Shown: positions 19,843-29,133 of the stretch, in pieces
Numbering within the stretch: the first letter of the stretch is position 1
How the letters are laid out: each line of letters opens with the position of its first letter
Assembly: GCF_900177375.1 (NCBI RefSeq)
Contig: NZ_FWZU01000002.1
Location: 124,001-188,000 of the forward strand
DNA: 64,000 nt
Direction of reading: 5' to 3'
DNA from: Desulfovibrio gilichinskyi
Lineage (GTDB): Bacteria > Desulfobacterota > Desulfovibrionia > Desulfovibrionales > Desulfovibrionaceae
Program-made: the position numbers and the translations under genes
The notes under the pieces: generated by a model
The model's database searches: none
Told to the model about the DNA's origin: nothing
The model's input: only the letters and a program-made list of their open reading frames with translations

Positions 19843-20919
19843 ATGATCAATAGAAAAAAGACTCGTGAACTGTTTATAGGGAATGTAGGAATCGGCGGCG
19901 ACAACCCTATCAGGGTTCAGTCCATGTGTAATACCGATACCCGTGACGTGCTTGCTACCGGAATGCAGATTAATGCTCTGGCTGAGGCCGGATGTGAGAT
20001 TGTGCGCGTTGCTGTGCCCGATGAAGCTGCGGCTGCGGCTCTGGCTCCGCTTTGCAAAAATTCTCCGGTTCCTTTGATTGCAGATATTCACTTTGACTAC
20101 CGCCTTGCCCTTGCTGCAATTGACGCAGGAATTAACGGGTTGCGCATTAATCCGGGCAATATCGGCGGAGAAAAGAAAGTTGACGCAGTTGTTTCAGCTG
20201 CAAAAGAGCGTAAAATCCCGATTCGTATCGGTGTAAACGGCGGTTCACTGGACAAGGGACTGCTTGCCAAGTATGGCGGACCCACACCGGAAGCAATGGT
20301 GGAAAGTGCACTGGAACATGTGGCTCTTCTCGAGAAAAGAAATTTCCATGATATTAAAATTTCACTGAAATCATCTTCAGTTTTAAATACTATTGCTGCG
20401 TATAAACTCCTTTCTGAAAAAGTTGATTATCCACAGCATGTTGGAATTACCGAAGCAGGAACTCTTGTTCGCGGCGCGGTGAAGTCCGCAGTCGGGCTCG
20501 GTATTTTGTTCTGGGAAGGTCTGGGAGACACCATGCGTGTTTCACTTACTCATGACCCAGTTGCCGAAGTTGGTGTTGCATGGGAGATTCTGCGCTCTCT
20601 GGGACTTCGTGAAAGAGGACCTGAAATTGTGTCCTGTCCTACCTGCGGAAGAACCGAAATCGCGCTTATTGAACTTGCGGAGCAGGTTGAAGAAAATCTG
20701 CGCGGGGTTAAAGAAGTTTTCACGGTTGCTGTTATGGGCTGCGTAGTCAACGGACCGGGGGAAGCAAGAGAAGCTGATATCGGAATTGCCGGAGGCCGTG
20801 ACCTCGGCATAATTTTCAGAAAAGGTGAAGTTGTCCGCAAAATTCATGGTTCAGATAATCTTCTGCCGGAATTTATGAAAGAGATCGAATTATTTTTGGA
20901 AGAAAAAAGAGGAAAATAA
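19843..20919 (+). CDS. ispG: 4-hydroxy-3-methylbut-2-enyl-diphosphate synthase
   Basis: Makes HMBPP from MEcPP in the non-mevalonate isoprenoid pathway, using a [4Fe-4S] cluster. The 358-aa protein opens with RELFIGNVGIGGDNPIRVQS, has DIHFDYRLALAAI and the GLRINPGNIG strand of the TIM barrel, and ends with the cluster domain: SCPTCGR near residue 265 and MGCVVNGPGEA near residue 303. The length is that of the short bacterial form. It touches proS directly, and dxs and ispA of the same pathway are within 8 kb. Confidence 0.96.
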   Translation: MINRKKTRELFIGNVGIGGDNPIRVQSMCNTDTRDVLATGMQINALAEAGCEIVRVAVPDEAAAAALAPLCKNSPVPLIADIHFDYRLALAAIDAGINGLRINPGNIGGEKKVDAVVSAAKERKIPIRIGVNGGSLDKGLLAKYGGPTPEAMVESALEHVALLEKRNFHDIKISLKSSSVLNTIAAYKLLSEKVDYPQHVGITEAGTLVRGAVKSAVGLGILFWEGLGDTMRVSLTHDPVAEVGVAWEILRSLGLRERGPEIVSCPTCGRTEIALIELAEQVEENLRGVKEVFTVAVMGCVVNGPGEAREADIGIAGGRDLGIIFRKGEVVRKIHGSDNLLPEFMKEIELFLEEKRGK

Positions 20920-22662
20920 ATGCGTTTAAGCCGTTATTACATACCGACATTAAAAGAAGATCCTTCCGATGCGGAAGTTGTTTCACATAAACTTCTCATG
21001 CGCGCCGGAATGATCCGCAAAGTTACCAGCGGAATCTATAATTACCTGCCACTAGGACTGAAGTCTTTGAACAAGGTTGCAAATATAGTTCGCGAAGAAA
21101 TGAACCGTGCCTACGCGCTTGAAGTGCTTATGCCTATGGTTCAGCCCGGAGATTTGTGGAGAGAGTCGGGCCGCTGGGATTTTTATGGCAAAGAACTGCT
21201 CAGAGTCAGCGATCGTCATGGCCGTGACTATTGCCTCGGACCTACGCACGAAGAAGTCGTAACTGACCTTGTTCGCGGTGAAGTTAAATCATATAAGCAG
21301 CTTCCGATTAATCTGTATCAGATTCAGACTAAATTTCGTGATGAAATCCGTCCTCGTTTCGGTCTGATGCGCGGCCGTGAATTTGTTATGAAAGACGGTT
21401 ATTCCTTTGATAAGGATGAAGCCGGAGCAGAAGAATCTTACCGCTTGATGTTTGAAGCCTATAAAAAAGTATTTTCACGCATTGGACTTCGTTTCCGCCC
21501 TGTTCAGGCTGACTCAGGTGCTATCGGCGGCGATTTTTCACATGAATTTCATGTTCTTGCTGACACAGGTGAAGACACAATTGCTGTTTGTCAGAACGAA
21601 ACTTGCGGATATGCTGCCAACCTCGAAAAAGCGAAAGTTAATGCACCCGCAGGCGAATGCGCATGCAAAGCTGAGTGTCCTGCAATTGAAGAAGTTGCAA
21701 CTCCCGGCAAACACACTGTTGAAGAAGTCTGTGCATTCCTTGAAATTTCTGCTGATAAGCTGATCAAAACTCTGCTGTTTAAAGTTGACGGGGAGCCCGT
21801 TGCGGCCCTGGTTCGCGGCGACCGTGAAGTCAACGATGTTAAGCTTAGAAATATGATGGGCGGCAACGAAATAGAATTTGCGCTTGAAGATGAAGTGAAA
21901 GAATGGACAGGTGCTCCTGTCGGATTTGCCGGACCAGTCGGGCTGAAAGTTAAACGTATTTTTGCAGATCACGAACTTTGCGCTTCAACCGACTGGGTTG
22001 CAGGTGCAAATAAAGCTGATACCCATATCAAGCACCTTTCTCTTGGCCGCGATTGTAAAATTGAAAAATTTGCTGACCTTCGCGTAATCACAGAGAGTGA
22101 TCCCTGCCCTGACTGCGGTGGCAAAATTGAGTTCACTAAGGGCATTGAGGTCGGTCATGTTTTCAAACTCGGGGAGAAGTATTCCAAAAAACTGGAAGCT
22201 ACTTTTCTTGATGAAAACGGTAAAAGCAAACCGATGGTCATGGGCTGCTACGGTATCGGCGTTTCCCGCATTGTTGCTTCTGCAATTGAGCAGAATAATG
22301 ATGAAAGCGGAGCTATTTTCCCTCCTTCCATCGCACCGTTTGAAGTCTGCATGATTTCTCTCGGAGGTAAAGATGAAGCTGTGAACGAAAAAGCCGCGGA
22401 ACTTTATGAAAAGCTTATGGAAATGGGCATTGATGTCGCTTATGATGACCGCGCTGAAAGACCGGGCGTAAAATTCGCTGAGGCTGATCTCATCGGTTAT
22501 CCGATGCAGCTGGTTCTTGGCGGTAAAGGTCTCAAGAGCGGCATTATTGAAGCTAAGAACCGCAAAACAGGCGAAAAAATAGAGCTTCCGCTGGAAGGAT
22601 TCGCAGAGGCATTCACTTCGTGGCGCGCAGAAATATGGCAGTCATGGGGTCTTTCTTTATAG
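20920..22662 (+). CDS. proS: Prolyl-tRNA synthetase, bacterial type
   Basis: Class II aminoacyl-tRNA synthetase charging tRNA-Pro. The 580-aa chain has the motif 2 region [21 protein letters not shown] around residues 138-158, a YbaK-like editing insertion from roughly residue 230 to 400, motif 3 in [11 protein letters not shown] near residue 440, and a C-terminal anticodon-binding domain. The insertion marks the bacterial rather than archaeal/eukaryotic form. A short cysteine-rich stretch (CNETCGY-like, CACKAEC) precedes the editing part. Its ATG immediately follows the ispG stop. Confidence 0.96.
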   Translation: MRLSRYYIPTLKEDPSDAEVVSHKLLMRAGMIRKVTSGIYNYLPLGLKSLNKVANIVREEMNRAYALEVLMPMVQPGDLWRESGRWDFYGKELLRVSDRHGRDYCLGPTHEEVVTDLVRGEVKSYKQLPINLYQIQTKFRDEIRPRFGLMRGREFVMKDGYSFDKDEAGAEESYRLMFEAYKKVFSRIGLRFRPVQADSGAIGGDFSHEFHVLADTGEDTIAVCQNETCGYAANLEKAKVNAPAGECACKAECPAIEEVATPGKHTVEEVCAFLEISADKLIKTLLFKVDGEPVAALVRGDREVNDVKLRNMMGGNEIEFALEDEVKEWTGAPVGFAGPVGLKVKRIFADHELCASTDWVAGANKADTHIKHLSLGRDCKIEKFADLRVITESDPCPDCGGKIEFTKGIEVGHVFKLGEKYSKKLEATFLDENGKSKPMVMGCYGIGVSRIVASAIEQNNDESGAIFPPSIAPFEVCMISLGGKDEAVNEKAAELYEKLMEMGIDVAYDDRAERPGVKFAEADLIGYPMQLVLGGKGLKSGIIEAKNRKTGEKIELPLEGFAEAFTSWRAEIWQSWGLSL

Positions 22663-22673
22663 TTAAAAAAAAT

Positions 22674-22703
22674 CTCCCCGCTAAAAGCTGTTTTGGCGGG
22701 GAG
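22674..22703 (+). terminator. Hairpin after proS that overlaps the upstream start of xseA
   Basis: CTCCCCGC at 22674-22681 pairs with GCGGGGAG at 22696-22703, extended inward by AAAA/TTTT around a GCTG loop. A T-run appears only about 10 bases later. The right arm would be the ribosome site for an ATG at 22706, so the hairpin could also hide that start. Confidence 0.55.
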
Positions 22704-22765
22704 TTATGCGGAAGGTTTTTTTAAAAAAAGGTCCTTCTCTGATAGCCGAAGGCCAATTCCTCAAT

Positions 22766-24169
22766 ATGAGAATATTTTCAGTCAGTGATATTACCCGCGC
22801 CGTTAAGGACGTTTTGGAGGCCGAGTTCCCCTTTATATGGGTTAAAGGACAGGTCACTAATCTGGCACGCCCGGCATCCGGTCATGTTTATTTTACGCTG
22901 ACTGACGGCGACGCGGGGTTGTCCGTAGTCTGGTTCAAAGGCAACCAGCGAGGTGCGTCAGGTGAAAGGGCTGAAGGAGTCACTGGCGATACTGCTGAGA
23001 AAATCAATCCTCTGACAGGCGAAGTTGAGTCCGGGGAAACTATTAAGCTTGAGGACGGCATGGAGATTCTCTGCGCCGGACACATGAATGTTTATCCGCC
23101 GCGCGGGGCATATCAGCTTATTGCAGAACTGATTCAGGAACATGGAGTCGGTGATTTAAGGCTTGCTTTTGAGGCCATGAAGCGCAAACTGGCGGACAAA
23201 GGTTATTTCTCTGAAGATCGCAAGATGGAGATTCCCCGTTCGCCTTCAAAAGTAGCTGTTGTAACGGCTCCTTCAGGCGCGGCTATAATGGATTTTCTGC
23301 GCATAGCGCAGGGCCGTGGAACCGGGGCCGAGATCAGGATTTATCCTACGCTGGTTCAAGGAGATAAAGCTCCTGTCCAGATTGCTAAAGCCATTGATAA
23401 GGTCTGCGAAGATGGCTGGGCTGAGGTTTTGGTGCTGATTCGCGGTGGCGGTTCACTTGAAGATTTGTGGGCGTTTAATACTGAATCTGTTGCGGACGCG
23501 CTTTTCAGATCGACAGTTCCGGTTGTCTGCGGAGTCGGGCATGAAGTTGATATTTCAATTGCCGACTATGTTGCGGATAAAAGGGTTGCAACTCCCAGCC
23601 ACGCCGCTCAGGAACTCTGGCCAAGGCGTGAAACCCTTATGCAGAGCGTTGATGAGCTGGAAAGCAAATTGGTTCGCAGTTATAAAAATTTTCTTGAAGT
23701 CAGAAATTCCAGACTTGAAACTTTGCGAAAAGGGCTGACATGGCTTTCACCTTCGCAAAAAATTGATAGACTTCTCAGTTCCTTCAGTGATGAAAATCTC
23801 AGACTGAAAAGAGCTGCCGATCTTTTTACAGATCGCAAATCTTCAGAGCTTGAGGCTCTGATATATAGACTTACCGGCGTACTTGATGAAAGACATTTTG
23901 AAAGTATTGATAGAGAAATATCACATCTTTACGCAATGCTTGAAAGAAACGGAAAGATCTTTATGGATAATAAGTTTTCTGAATTTGACAATATGGCTAA
24001 TTCCTTGCGAATGCTTGATCCTGAAATGCCTCTTGAACGCGGGTACAGTCTTGTTACAGTTGAAAAGAGCGGAACATTTTTGCGAAGCCCGGATGAAGTC
24101 ATGAATGGTGACGGGCTGCGTGTTAGAGTTAAATCCGGAGAAATTCGGGCAAAGGTTGTAGGCAAATGA
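22766..24169 (+). CDS. xseA: Exodeoxyribonuclease VII large subunit
   Basis: Large subunit of the single-strand exonuclease VII. The N-terminal OB-fold begins RIFSVSDITRAVKDVLE and contains IWVKGQVTN and SGHVYFTLTD; the catalytic domain follows with VVTAPSGAAIMDFL, a RGGGSLEDLWAFN block and GVGHEVDISIADYVAD, then a long helical C-terminal region. An acidic insertion of about 35 residues (residues 60-95) splits the OB-fold near VVWFKGN. I chose ATG 22766 because the family N-terminus begins there; ATG 22706 is in frame and adds 20 unconserved residues, with its ribosome site inside the preceding hairpin. The stop overlaps the start of the next gene (ATGA). Confidence 0.92.
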   Translation: MRIFSVSDITRAVKDVLEAEFPFIWVKGQVTNLARPASGHVYFTLTDGDAGLSVVWFKGNQRGASGERAEGVTGDTAEKINPLTGEVESGETIKLEDGMEILCAGHMNVYPPRGAYQLIAELIQEHGVGDLRLAFEAMKRKLADKGYFSEDRKMEIPRSPSKVAVVTAPSGAAIMDFLRIAQGRGTGAEIRIYPTLVQGDKAPVQIAKAIDKVCEDGWAEVLVLIRGGGSLEDLWAFNTESVADALFRSTVPVVCGVGHEVDISIADYVADKRVATPSHAAQELWPRRETLMQSVDELESKLVRSYKNFLEVRNSRLETLRKGLTWLSPSQKIDRLLSSFSDENLRLKRAADLFTDRKSSELEALIYRLTGVLDERHFESIDREISHLYAMLERNGKIFMDNKFSEFDNMANSLRMLDPEMPLERGYSLVTVEKSGTFLRSPDEVMNGDGLRVRVKSGEIRAKVVGK

Positions 24170-25086
24170 GAATTTTAGAGATTCAATTGAAAAGTTCCAT
24201 GAAGTATATGAAAGTTTTTACCCTTGTAATCGTCTGCTGTTTATTTTTTGCGTCGTCAGCATTCGCGGCTGTTTCCTTGGCTTATCCCCAGAAAGCAGGA
24301 CTTGGTGAACCTTTTCTGGTCAGAATAACTTCTGATACAAATTTGGATTCTGCTTCGGTAAATTGGCTCGGAGCGGCGGTCCATCCGGAAATTGAAAATT
24401 GGAAAGGAAAGTATGTAGCCCTTGTAATGCTTGGAACAGATGTCCTTAATGATAAAGCAGGTAAGAAAAATCTGACTATAAAAGTTGTTGAGAATGGAAA
24501 AGAACGTAGTTTTAAACGGAAGATTAAAATTTATAATAAGAAATATAAAGTGCAGCGGCTGACTCTTCCAGAAAAAATGGTAACTCCGCCCAAAGAAGTT
24601 CTTGAACGTATCAGGCACGATAGCGTAGAAGTTAAAGCTGCAAAAGAGACTCAGTCTGCCAAAAAAATGTGGGCTGTTCCTTTTATTAAACCGACAAAAG
24701 GTGCTGAATCAAGCCCTTACGGGGCTAGGCGGATTTTAAACGGTATCCCAAAGAATCCTCATCGCGGACTCGATTTCAGAGGGACGAAAGGAACGGATGT
24801 CTGCGCAATGGCGGATGGGAAAGTTATTCTTGTTAAAAATCACTACTATGCAGGTAATTGTATCTACCTTGATCATGGTAACGGGGTTGTTACGATGTAT
24901 TTCCATCTTTCGCAATTCGATGTTAAGGAAGGCGACATGGTTGTACGCGGGCAGACTATCGGGCGTATCGGAGCAACCGGAAGAGTAACCGGACCACATT
25001 TGCATATGAGTGCAAGTGTACAGGGAAAACTGGTTGATCCAAGCTTTCTGCTTGAAAAAAATACTGATAAGCTGCTCGGTCTTTAG
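24166..25086 (+). CDS. M23-family metallopeptidase, secreted
   Basis: Probable periplasmic LytM-type peptidoglycan endopeptidase of 306 aa. A hydrophobic signal segment occupies about residues 14-35 and ends in ASSAFA. The catalytic domain is C-terminal: HRGLDFRGTKGTDV supplies the HxxxD zinc ligands near residue 203, and GPHLHMS supplies the HLH ligands near residue 285, so the metal site looks complete. The middle part is an Ig-like region typical of such peptidases. The start overlaps the xseA stop; an internal ATG at 24199 would give a shorter signal peptide. It lies inside the xseA-xseB pair, as seen in related genomes by recollection. Confidence 0.9.
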   Translation: MRILEIQLKSSMKYMKVFTLVIVCCLFFASSAFAAVSLAYPQKAGLGEPFLVRITSDTNLDSASVNWLGAAVHPEIENWKGKYVALVMLGTDVLNDKAGKKNLTIKVVENGKERSFKRKIKIYNKKYKVQRLTLPEKMVTPPKEVLERIRHDSVEVKAAKETQSAKKMWAVPFIKPTKGAESSPYGARRILNGIPKNPHRGLDFRGTKGTDVCAMADGKVILVKNHYYAGNCIYLDHGNGVVTMYFHLSQFDVKEGDMVVRGQTIGRIGATGRVTGPHLHMSASVQGKLVDPSFLLEKNTDKLLGL

Positions 25087-25122
25087 AACGCAGACAGATG
25101 AATAACTATATGAAATAATTAT

Positions 25123-25365
25123 ATGAAAGATAATAAAAATTTTGAAGAAAGACTGGAGCGTTTGAAAGCAATTGTCGCAGGTCTTGAACAGGGTGATCTC
25201 CCCCTTGAAGAGGGCGTTGCTCTTTTTAAAGAAGGACAGTCGCTTGCTAAAAAATGTGCGGATCAGCTCCAGAAAGCCGCGAATGAAGTTAAAATTGTTG
25301 GTGACGGGTTAATTAAAGATTTTGAAGCTAAAGTTGAAAATGAGGATATGACTGATGACAATTAA
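25123..25365 (+). CDS. xseB: Exodeoxyribonuclease VII small subunit
   Basis: Small partner of XseA, 80 aa, with the family signature FEERLERLKAIVAGLEQGDLPLEE split over residues 5-28 and a second helix with LFKEGQSLAKKCADQL. Several copies bind one XseA. It overlaps the ispA start by 11 bp, so the two are co-translated; xseB-ispA-dxs is a widespread proteobacterial order. Confidence 0.93.
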   Translation: MKDNKNFEERLERLKAIVAGLEQGDLPLEEGVALFKEGQSLAKKCADQLQKAANEVKIVGDGLIKDFEAKVENEDMTDDN

Positions 25366-26245
25366 AGAAAAACTTGCAGTACATGCTGCAGAAGTTGAGC
25401 AATATCTCGCAGAGTGTCTTAAAGGTCGCGGCATACCTTATGGTCTGCTTGAATCAATGGATTACAGCCTTCTTGCAGGCGGTAAACGGCTTCGCCCTGT
25501 GCTGGCACTTGTGTGGGCGCAGATGCTTGGAGCGCAGAAAGAAGCGGTTATGCCTTTTGCCGCAAGCCTTGAGCTTATCCATACCTATTCTTTAATCCAT
25601 GATGATCTACCTGCAATGGATAACGATGATTTAAGACGCGGCAAGCCTTCCAATCATAAAAAATTTGATGAAGCCACAGCAATTCTTGCCGGAGACGGAC
25701 TGCTTACAGAAGCTTTCGGTCTTATGACACAGGCAAAAGCTCCGGCAGAAGTTGTAGTAGAAGCTATCAGCCTCGCGGCTTATTCTGCAGGAGCTTGCGG
25801 AATGGTCGGCGGTCAGGCTGTTGATATGAGCTATACAGGACGCGATGGCGTAACTCTTGACGAACTTAAAGTTATGCACGCAATGAAAACCGGGGCTTTG
25901 ATTCTTGCCGCCTGCAAGTCAGGAGCTATTCTGGCCAGAGGAGTCGGCGCAACTGATGATGATGTCAGACGGGCAGAAGAGTATGGCCGTTTGATCGGCG
26001 TTGCATTCCAGATTGTAGATGATGTTCTTGATGTTGTGGGCGATGAAGCTTCCCTTGGAAAACCTGTAGGAAGTGACGAAGAACAGGGCAAATCGACTTA
26101 CCCCTGTCTTATCGGACTTGAAGAAAGTAAAGAGCTTGCACGTAAATATGTGGATGAAGCAGTGGAACTTCTTTCCCCGTATTCCGGTGCAGAAGCTGAT
26201 TTATTGTCAGAGCTTGCGCAATATATAGTTGATAGAGTTTATTAA
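25355..26245 (+). CDS. ispA: Farnesyl/geranylgeranyl diphosphate synthase
   Basis: Trans-isoprenyl diphosphate synthase of 296 aa that extends DMAPP with IPP to C15 or C20. The first aspartate-rich motif is DDLPAMDNDDLRRG near residue 86 and the second is QIVDDVLDVVGD near residue 226. The two residues inserted between the aspartates of the first motif are the bacterial type II FPP synthase pattern. Chain length cannot be fixed by eye. It overlaps xseB and precedes dxs, so it forms part of the isoprenoid/exonuclease VII operon. Confidence 0.93.
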   Translation: MTIKEKLAVHAAEVEQYLAECLKGRGIPYGLLESMDYSLLAGGKRLRPVLALVWAQMLGAQKEAVMPFAASLELIHTYSLIHDDLPAMDNDDLRRGKPSNHKKFDEATAILAGDGLLTEAFGLMTQAKAPAEVVVEAISLAAYSAGACGMVGGQAVDMSYTGRDGVTLDELKVMHAMKTGALILAACKSGAILARGVGATDDDVRRAEEYGRLIGVAFQIVDDVLDVVGDEASLGKPVGSDEEQGKSTYPCLIGLEESKELARKYVDEAVELLSPYSGAEADLLSELAQYIVDRVY

Positions 26246-26380
26246 TCACTGATTTTTTATTCTAAGTGCGGTGGCGTTTTTTGTTTTAGGCGGTTAACAC
26301 TGTTAAGTGGTCTTTGAGATTACAGGTGAATATTGGCCTATGTTTTTGAGTAGTATAACCCGGTGCGAGGTTCGGGGAAT

Positions 26381-28300
26381 ATGAGCAGTTCTGAAAAGTC
26401 ATGTAAATGCGGGGAGTATCCCCTGCTTAAAAGTATAAAGAATCCTGTACAGGTTCAGTCTCTTGGAAAAGAAGAGCTGGTTCAGCTTGCTGACGAACTT
26501 AGACAGTGTATTATAAATACCGTTTCCAAGAGTGGCGGGCATCTTGCTCCTTCTCTTGGTGTAATTGAGTTAACCATCGCACTTTTTAAGTGTTTTGATT
26601 TTGATACTGATCGTATCGTCTGGGACGTCGGCCATCAGGCTTATGCTCATAAAATTTTGACCGGGCGTTATGAACAGTTTCATACGTTACGCCATAAAGA
26701 CGGCATCAGCGGTTTTCCGCGCATGTCGGAAAGTCACTATGACCATTTCGGCGTAGGTCATTCAAGTACGTCTATTTCTGCCGTTCTAGGGATGGCTGTT
26801 GCTAATGACCTTGACGGCGGCGGCCGCAATTGTGTTGCTGTTATTGGTGACGGATCAATGACTGCCGGGCAGGCTTTCGAAGGTCTTAATCAGGCCGGAG
26901 GAATGAAGCGCAAGATGGTTGTCGTTTTAAACGATAATGAAATGTCTATTTCCGCTAATGTCGGAGCGTTATCTTCATTTTTAAGTCGTAAGTTGTCTCA
27001 TCCTGTTTTGACCAGATTCAAAAGAGATTTTGAAAGTCTTTTGAAGCAGATACCTAAAATAGGTGATGACCTTGCTATGTACGCAAGGCGCGGCGAAGAT
27101 TCGTTTAAAAGTTTCTTTACTCCGGGAATGCTTTTTGAGGCACTTGATTTTACCTACCTTGGACCGATTGACGGGCATAACACTGCTGATCTTATTGAAG
27201 TTTTCGAGCAGGTTAAAAAACTTGATACTCCAGTGCTGGTCCATGTCCTGACTAAGAAAGGCAAAGGGTACACACCGGCTGAAGAAAATCCGACACATTT
27301 TCACGGTGTCGGCAGTTTTGAGCCTGAAACAGGTATGGCCGCCAAATTTAAAGGCGGGCTGCCTTCATATACTGAAATTTTCGGTAAAACTCTCTGCCAG
27401 CTTGCAGCAAAAGATGACAAAATTATGGCCATCACCGCTGCGATGCCGGAAGGAACCGGAACCGATTGTTTCAGAGAAACTTATCCTGATAGATTTGTCG
27501 ATGTAGGTATATGCGAACAGCATGCCGTAACTTTTGCCGCAGGACTTGCAACCATGGGGTATAAGCCGGCTGTTGCAATTTATTCGACATTCTTCCAGAG
27601 AGCGTACGATCAGATAGTACATGACGTTTGTCTGCAAAATTTGAATGTTAACTTTTTCTTAGATCGCGGAGGACTCGTCGGCGCTGACGGTGCAACGCAT
27701 CACGGCGTATTTGATATGTCTTTTATGCGCCATATTCCAAACCTCATCTACATGGCTCCTAAAGATGAAGCTGAGCTTGCACGTATGGTTGCGACCGCTT
27801 TTAATTTTAACGGCCCCGCAGCGGTCCGTTACCCACGCGGAGTTGGAATCGGGGCAATAATGGACAAAGAACCTTCTTTGCTTGAAATAGGTGAAGGGGA
27901 GCTTCTTCGTGATGGATTTGACGGAGTAATCATTACTCTGGGGTCCAGAGTCTGGCCTGCCGTTGAAGCTGTCGAAGAGCTTGATGACGAGTATGGAGTC
28001 TCCATTGCTATTTTTAACACTCGCTTTTTAAAGCCGCTGCCTGAAAAACAGCTTCTGGAATTGGCTTCCCGCTTTAAACGGATAGTCATTGTTGAAGAAA
28101 ATGCTAAAGCCGGTGGTTTCAGTTCAGCTGTTGTCGAGTTTTTTGTTGATCAAGACGTGCTTGACGGGCATCACATTAAACGTCTTGGTATTCCTGATCA
28201 ATTTATTGAGCACGGAACACAGAAAGAACTCCGTGAAGAAATCGGTATTGATAAAAACGGAATGAAGAATGCGATGCTTGAACTACTTGATAAAAAATAG
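26381..28300 (+). CDS. dxs: 1-deoxy-D-xylulose-5-phosphate synthase
   Basis: TPP enzyme condensing pyruvate and glyceraldehyde-3-phosphate, the first step of the non-mevalonate pathway. The protein has SGGHLAPSLGVIELT and WDVGHQAYAHKILTGR in the N-terminal part, the TPP motif GDGSMTAGQAFEGLN near residue 150, and a transketolase central domain with DVGICEQHAVTFAAGLA and the DRGGLVGADGATHHG block. ATG at 26381 is preferred; a GTG at 26363 in frame adds six residues. The start region has no strong ribosome site. A gap of 135 bp separates it from ispA. Confidence 0.96.
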   Translation: MSSSEKSCKCGEYPLLKSIKNPVQVQSLGKEELVQLADELRQCIINTVSKSGGHLAPSLGVIELTIALFKCFDFDTDRIVWDVGHQAYAHKILTGRYEQFHTLRHKDGISGFPRMSESHYDHFGVGHSSTSISAVLGMAVANDLDGGGRNCVAVIGDGSMTAGQAFEGLNQAGGMKRKMVVVLNDNEMSISANVGALSSFLSRKLSHPVLTRFKRDFESLLKQIPKIGDDLAMYARRGEDSFKSFFTPGMLFEALDFTYLGPIDGHNTADLIEVFEQVKKLDTPVLVHVLTKKGKGYTPAEENPTHFHGVGSFEPETGMAAKFKGGLPSYTEIFGKTLCQLAAKDDKIMAITAAMPEGTGTDCFRETYPDRFVDVGICEQHAVTFAAGLATMGYKPAVAIYSTFFQRAYDQIVHDVCLQNLNVNFFLDRGGLVGADGATHHGVFDMSFMRHIPNLIYMAPKDEAELARMVATAFNFNGPAAVRYPRGVGIGAIMDKEPSLLEIGEGELLRDGFDGVIITLGSRVWPAVEAVEELDDEYGVSIAIFNTRFLKPLPEKQLLELASRFKRIVIVEENAKAGGFSSAVVEFFVDQDVLDGHHIKRLGIPDQFIEHGTQKELREEIGIDKNGMKNAMLELLDKK

Positions 28301-28317
28301 TTTTTGCTGAAAGAATA

Positions 28318-28352
28318 AAAAAACCTGCCGGAGAGATCCGACAGGTTTTTTT
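28318..28352. terminator. Bidirectional rho-independent terminator after dxs
   Basis: AAACCTGCCGG at 28321-28331 pairs with CCGACAGGTTT at 28338-28348 with one mismatch; A-run on the left and T-run on the right serve both dxs and the convergent gene. Confidence 0.88.
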
Positions 28353-28368
28353 GTGCCTAATTTTATTT

Positions 28369-28893
28369 CTAATTCACTATCAGCAGTACATTACCGGTGT
28401 CAGCGGTAATTCCGTCAGGTGCATTTTCCCCGAAAGTCTGTAGCACTAGATTCGCATCAACAATAACTCCCTGCTCAAGCAAGCTGGCACCGACTTCTTT
28501 AGCAATAAGGTTGAAGAGCTTCACTTTCAGCAAAATCTCTCCTTCACCCACATCTTCGGTGTTTTTTGCGCTGATTTCACTGCGAAAAGGGCTTATTGGA
28601 GTATCGCGGCCCATTGCCATACCCGCAACGCCGGGCAAGGCCCCTGAAAGTGATAATATATCGCCATCTTTAACTTTGACGATATCGATATTATCCGCAG
28701 GGCAATTGTTAAGAAAAACAGTTCTGATTCTGCTTTCTATATATTCAGGTAAAAAGCCGGTACCTGCTAGGAGAAATTCTCTTATGCTCATTCCGGCAAT
28801 TCCGCGCACGCCGACTCCTTTTTGAAGAAGCATTACAATACCTATTGTTCCGGCTGCGACTGTTACAGATTTTAAATTTTCGTACATGCTCAC
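28369..28893 (-). CDS. Conserved-looking hypothetical protein, 174 aa
   Basis: I do not recognise this protein. It has no convincing signal peptide; an N-terminal segment at about residues 9-35 is mildly hydrophobic and Gly-rich (TIGIVMLLQKGVGVRGIAG). The sequence then reads as a mixed alpha/beta soluble fold, with FLNNCPADNIDIVKVKDGD in the middle and a C-terminal strand ending TGNVLLIVN. Codon use and composition look like the neighbours, and the start has a GGGGTGAG just upstream, so I take it as a real gene. It is a single-gene unit ending at the terminator shared with dxs. Confidence 0.75.
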   Translation of the reverse strand: MSMYENLKSVTVAAGTIGIVMLLQKGVGVRGIAGMSIREFLLAGTGFLPEYIESRIRTVFLNNCPADNIDIVKVKDGDILSLSGALPGVAGMAMGRDTPISPFRSEISAKNTEDVGEGEILLKVKLFNLIAKEVGASLLEQGVIVDANLVLQTFGENAPDGITADTGNVLLIVN

Positions 28894-29026
28894 CCCGTAT
28901 CGGTTTTATTCGTTGTCGTGGGTATTATGCTTTTTATGATATAATATGCTGTTTTATTTGATTTTTAAATAATGGACCTAACAAGGTGTCTTGTCAAATA
29001 TGGGAACAAGAAAGATACGCGGATAT

Positions 29027-29104
29027 AAAAAAGGCCCATCTGAATGGAATAAATTCTGTGACCGATTTGAGCACTTAAGAATTTATTATTCAGATGAACC
29101 TTTT
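29027..29104 (-). terminator. Long structured terminator of the acyl-CoA ligase gene
   Basis: On the minus strand three stem blocks pair in succession: AAAAGG with CCTTTT, CATCTGAAT with ATTCAGATG, and ATAAATTCT with AGAATTTAT, separated by small internal loops and closed by a loop of about 20 bases. A T-run follows CC on the minus strand. Much larger than an ordinary terminator. The remainder of 28894-29133 shows no supported gene. Confidence 0.75.
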
Positions 29105-29133
29105 ACAGTTTATAAAATATTGAGCAAAAATAT

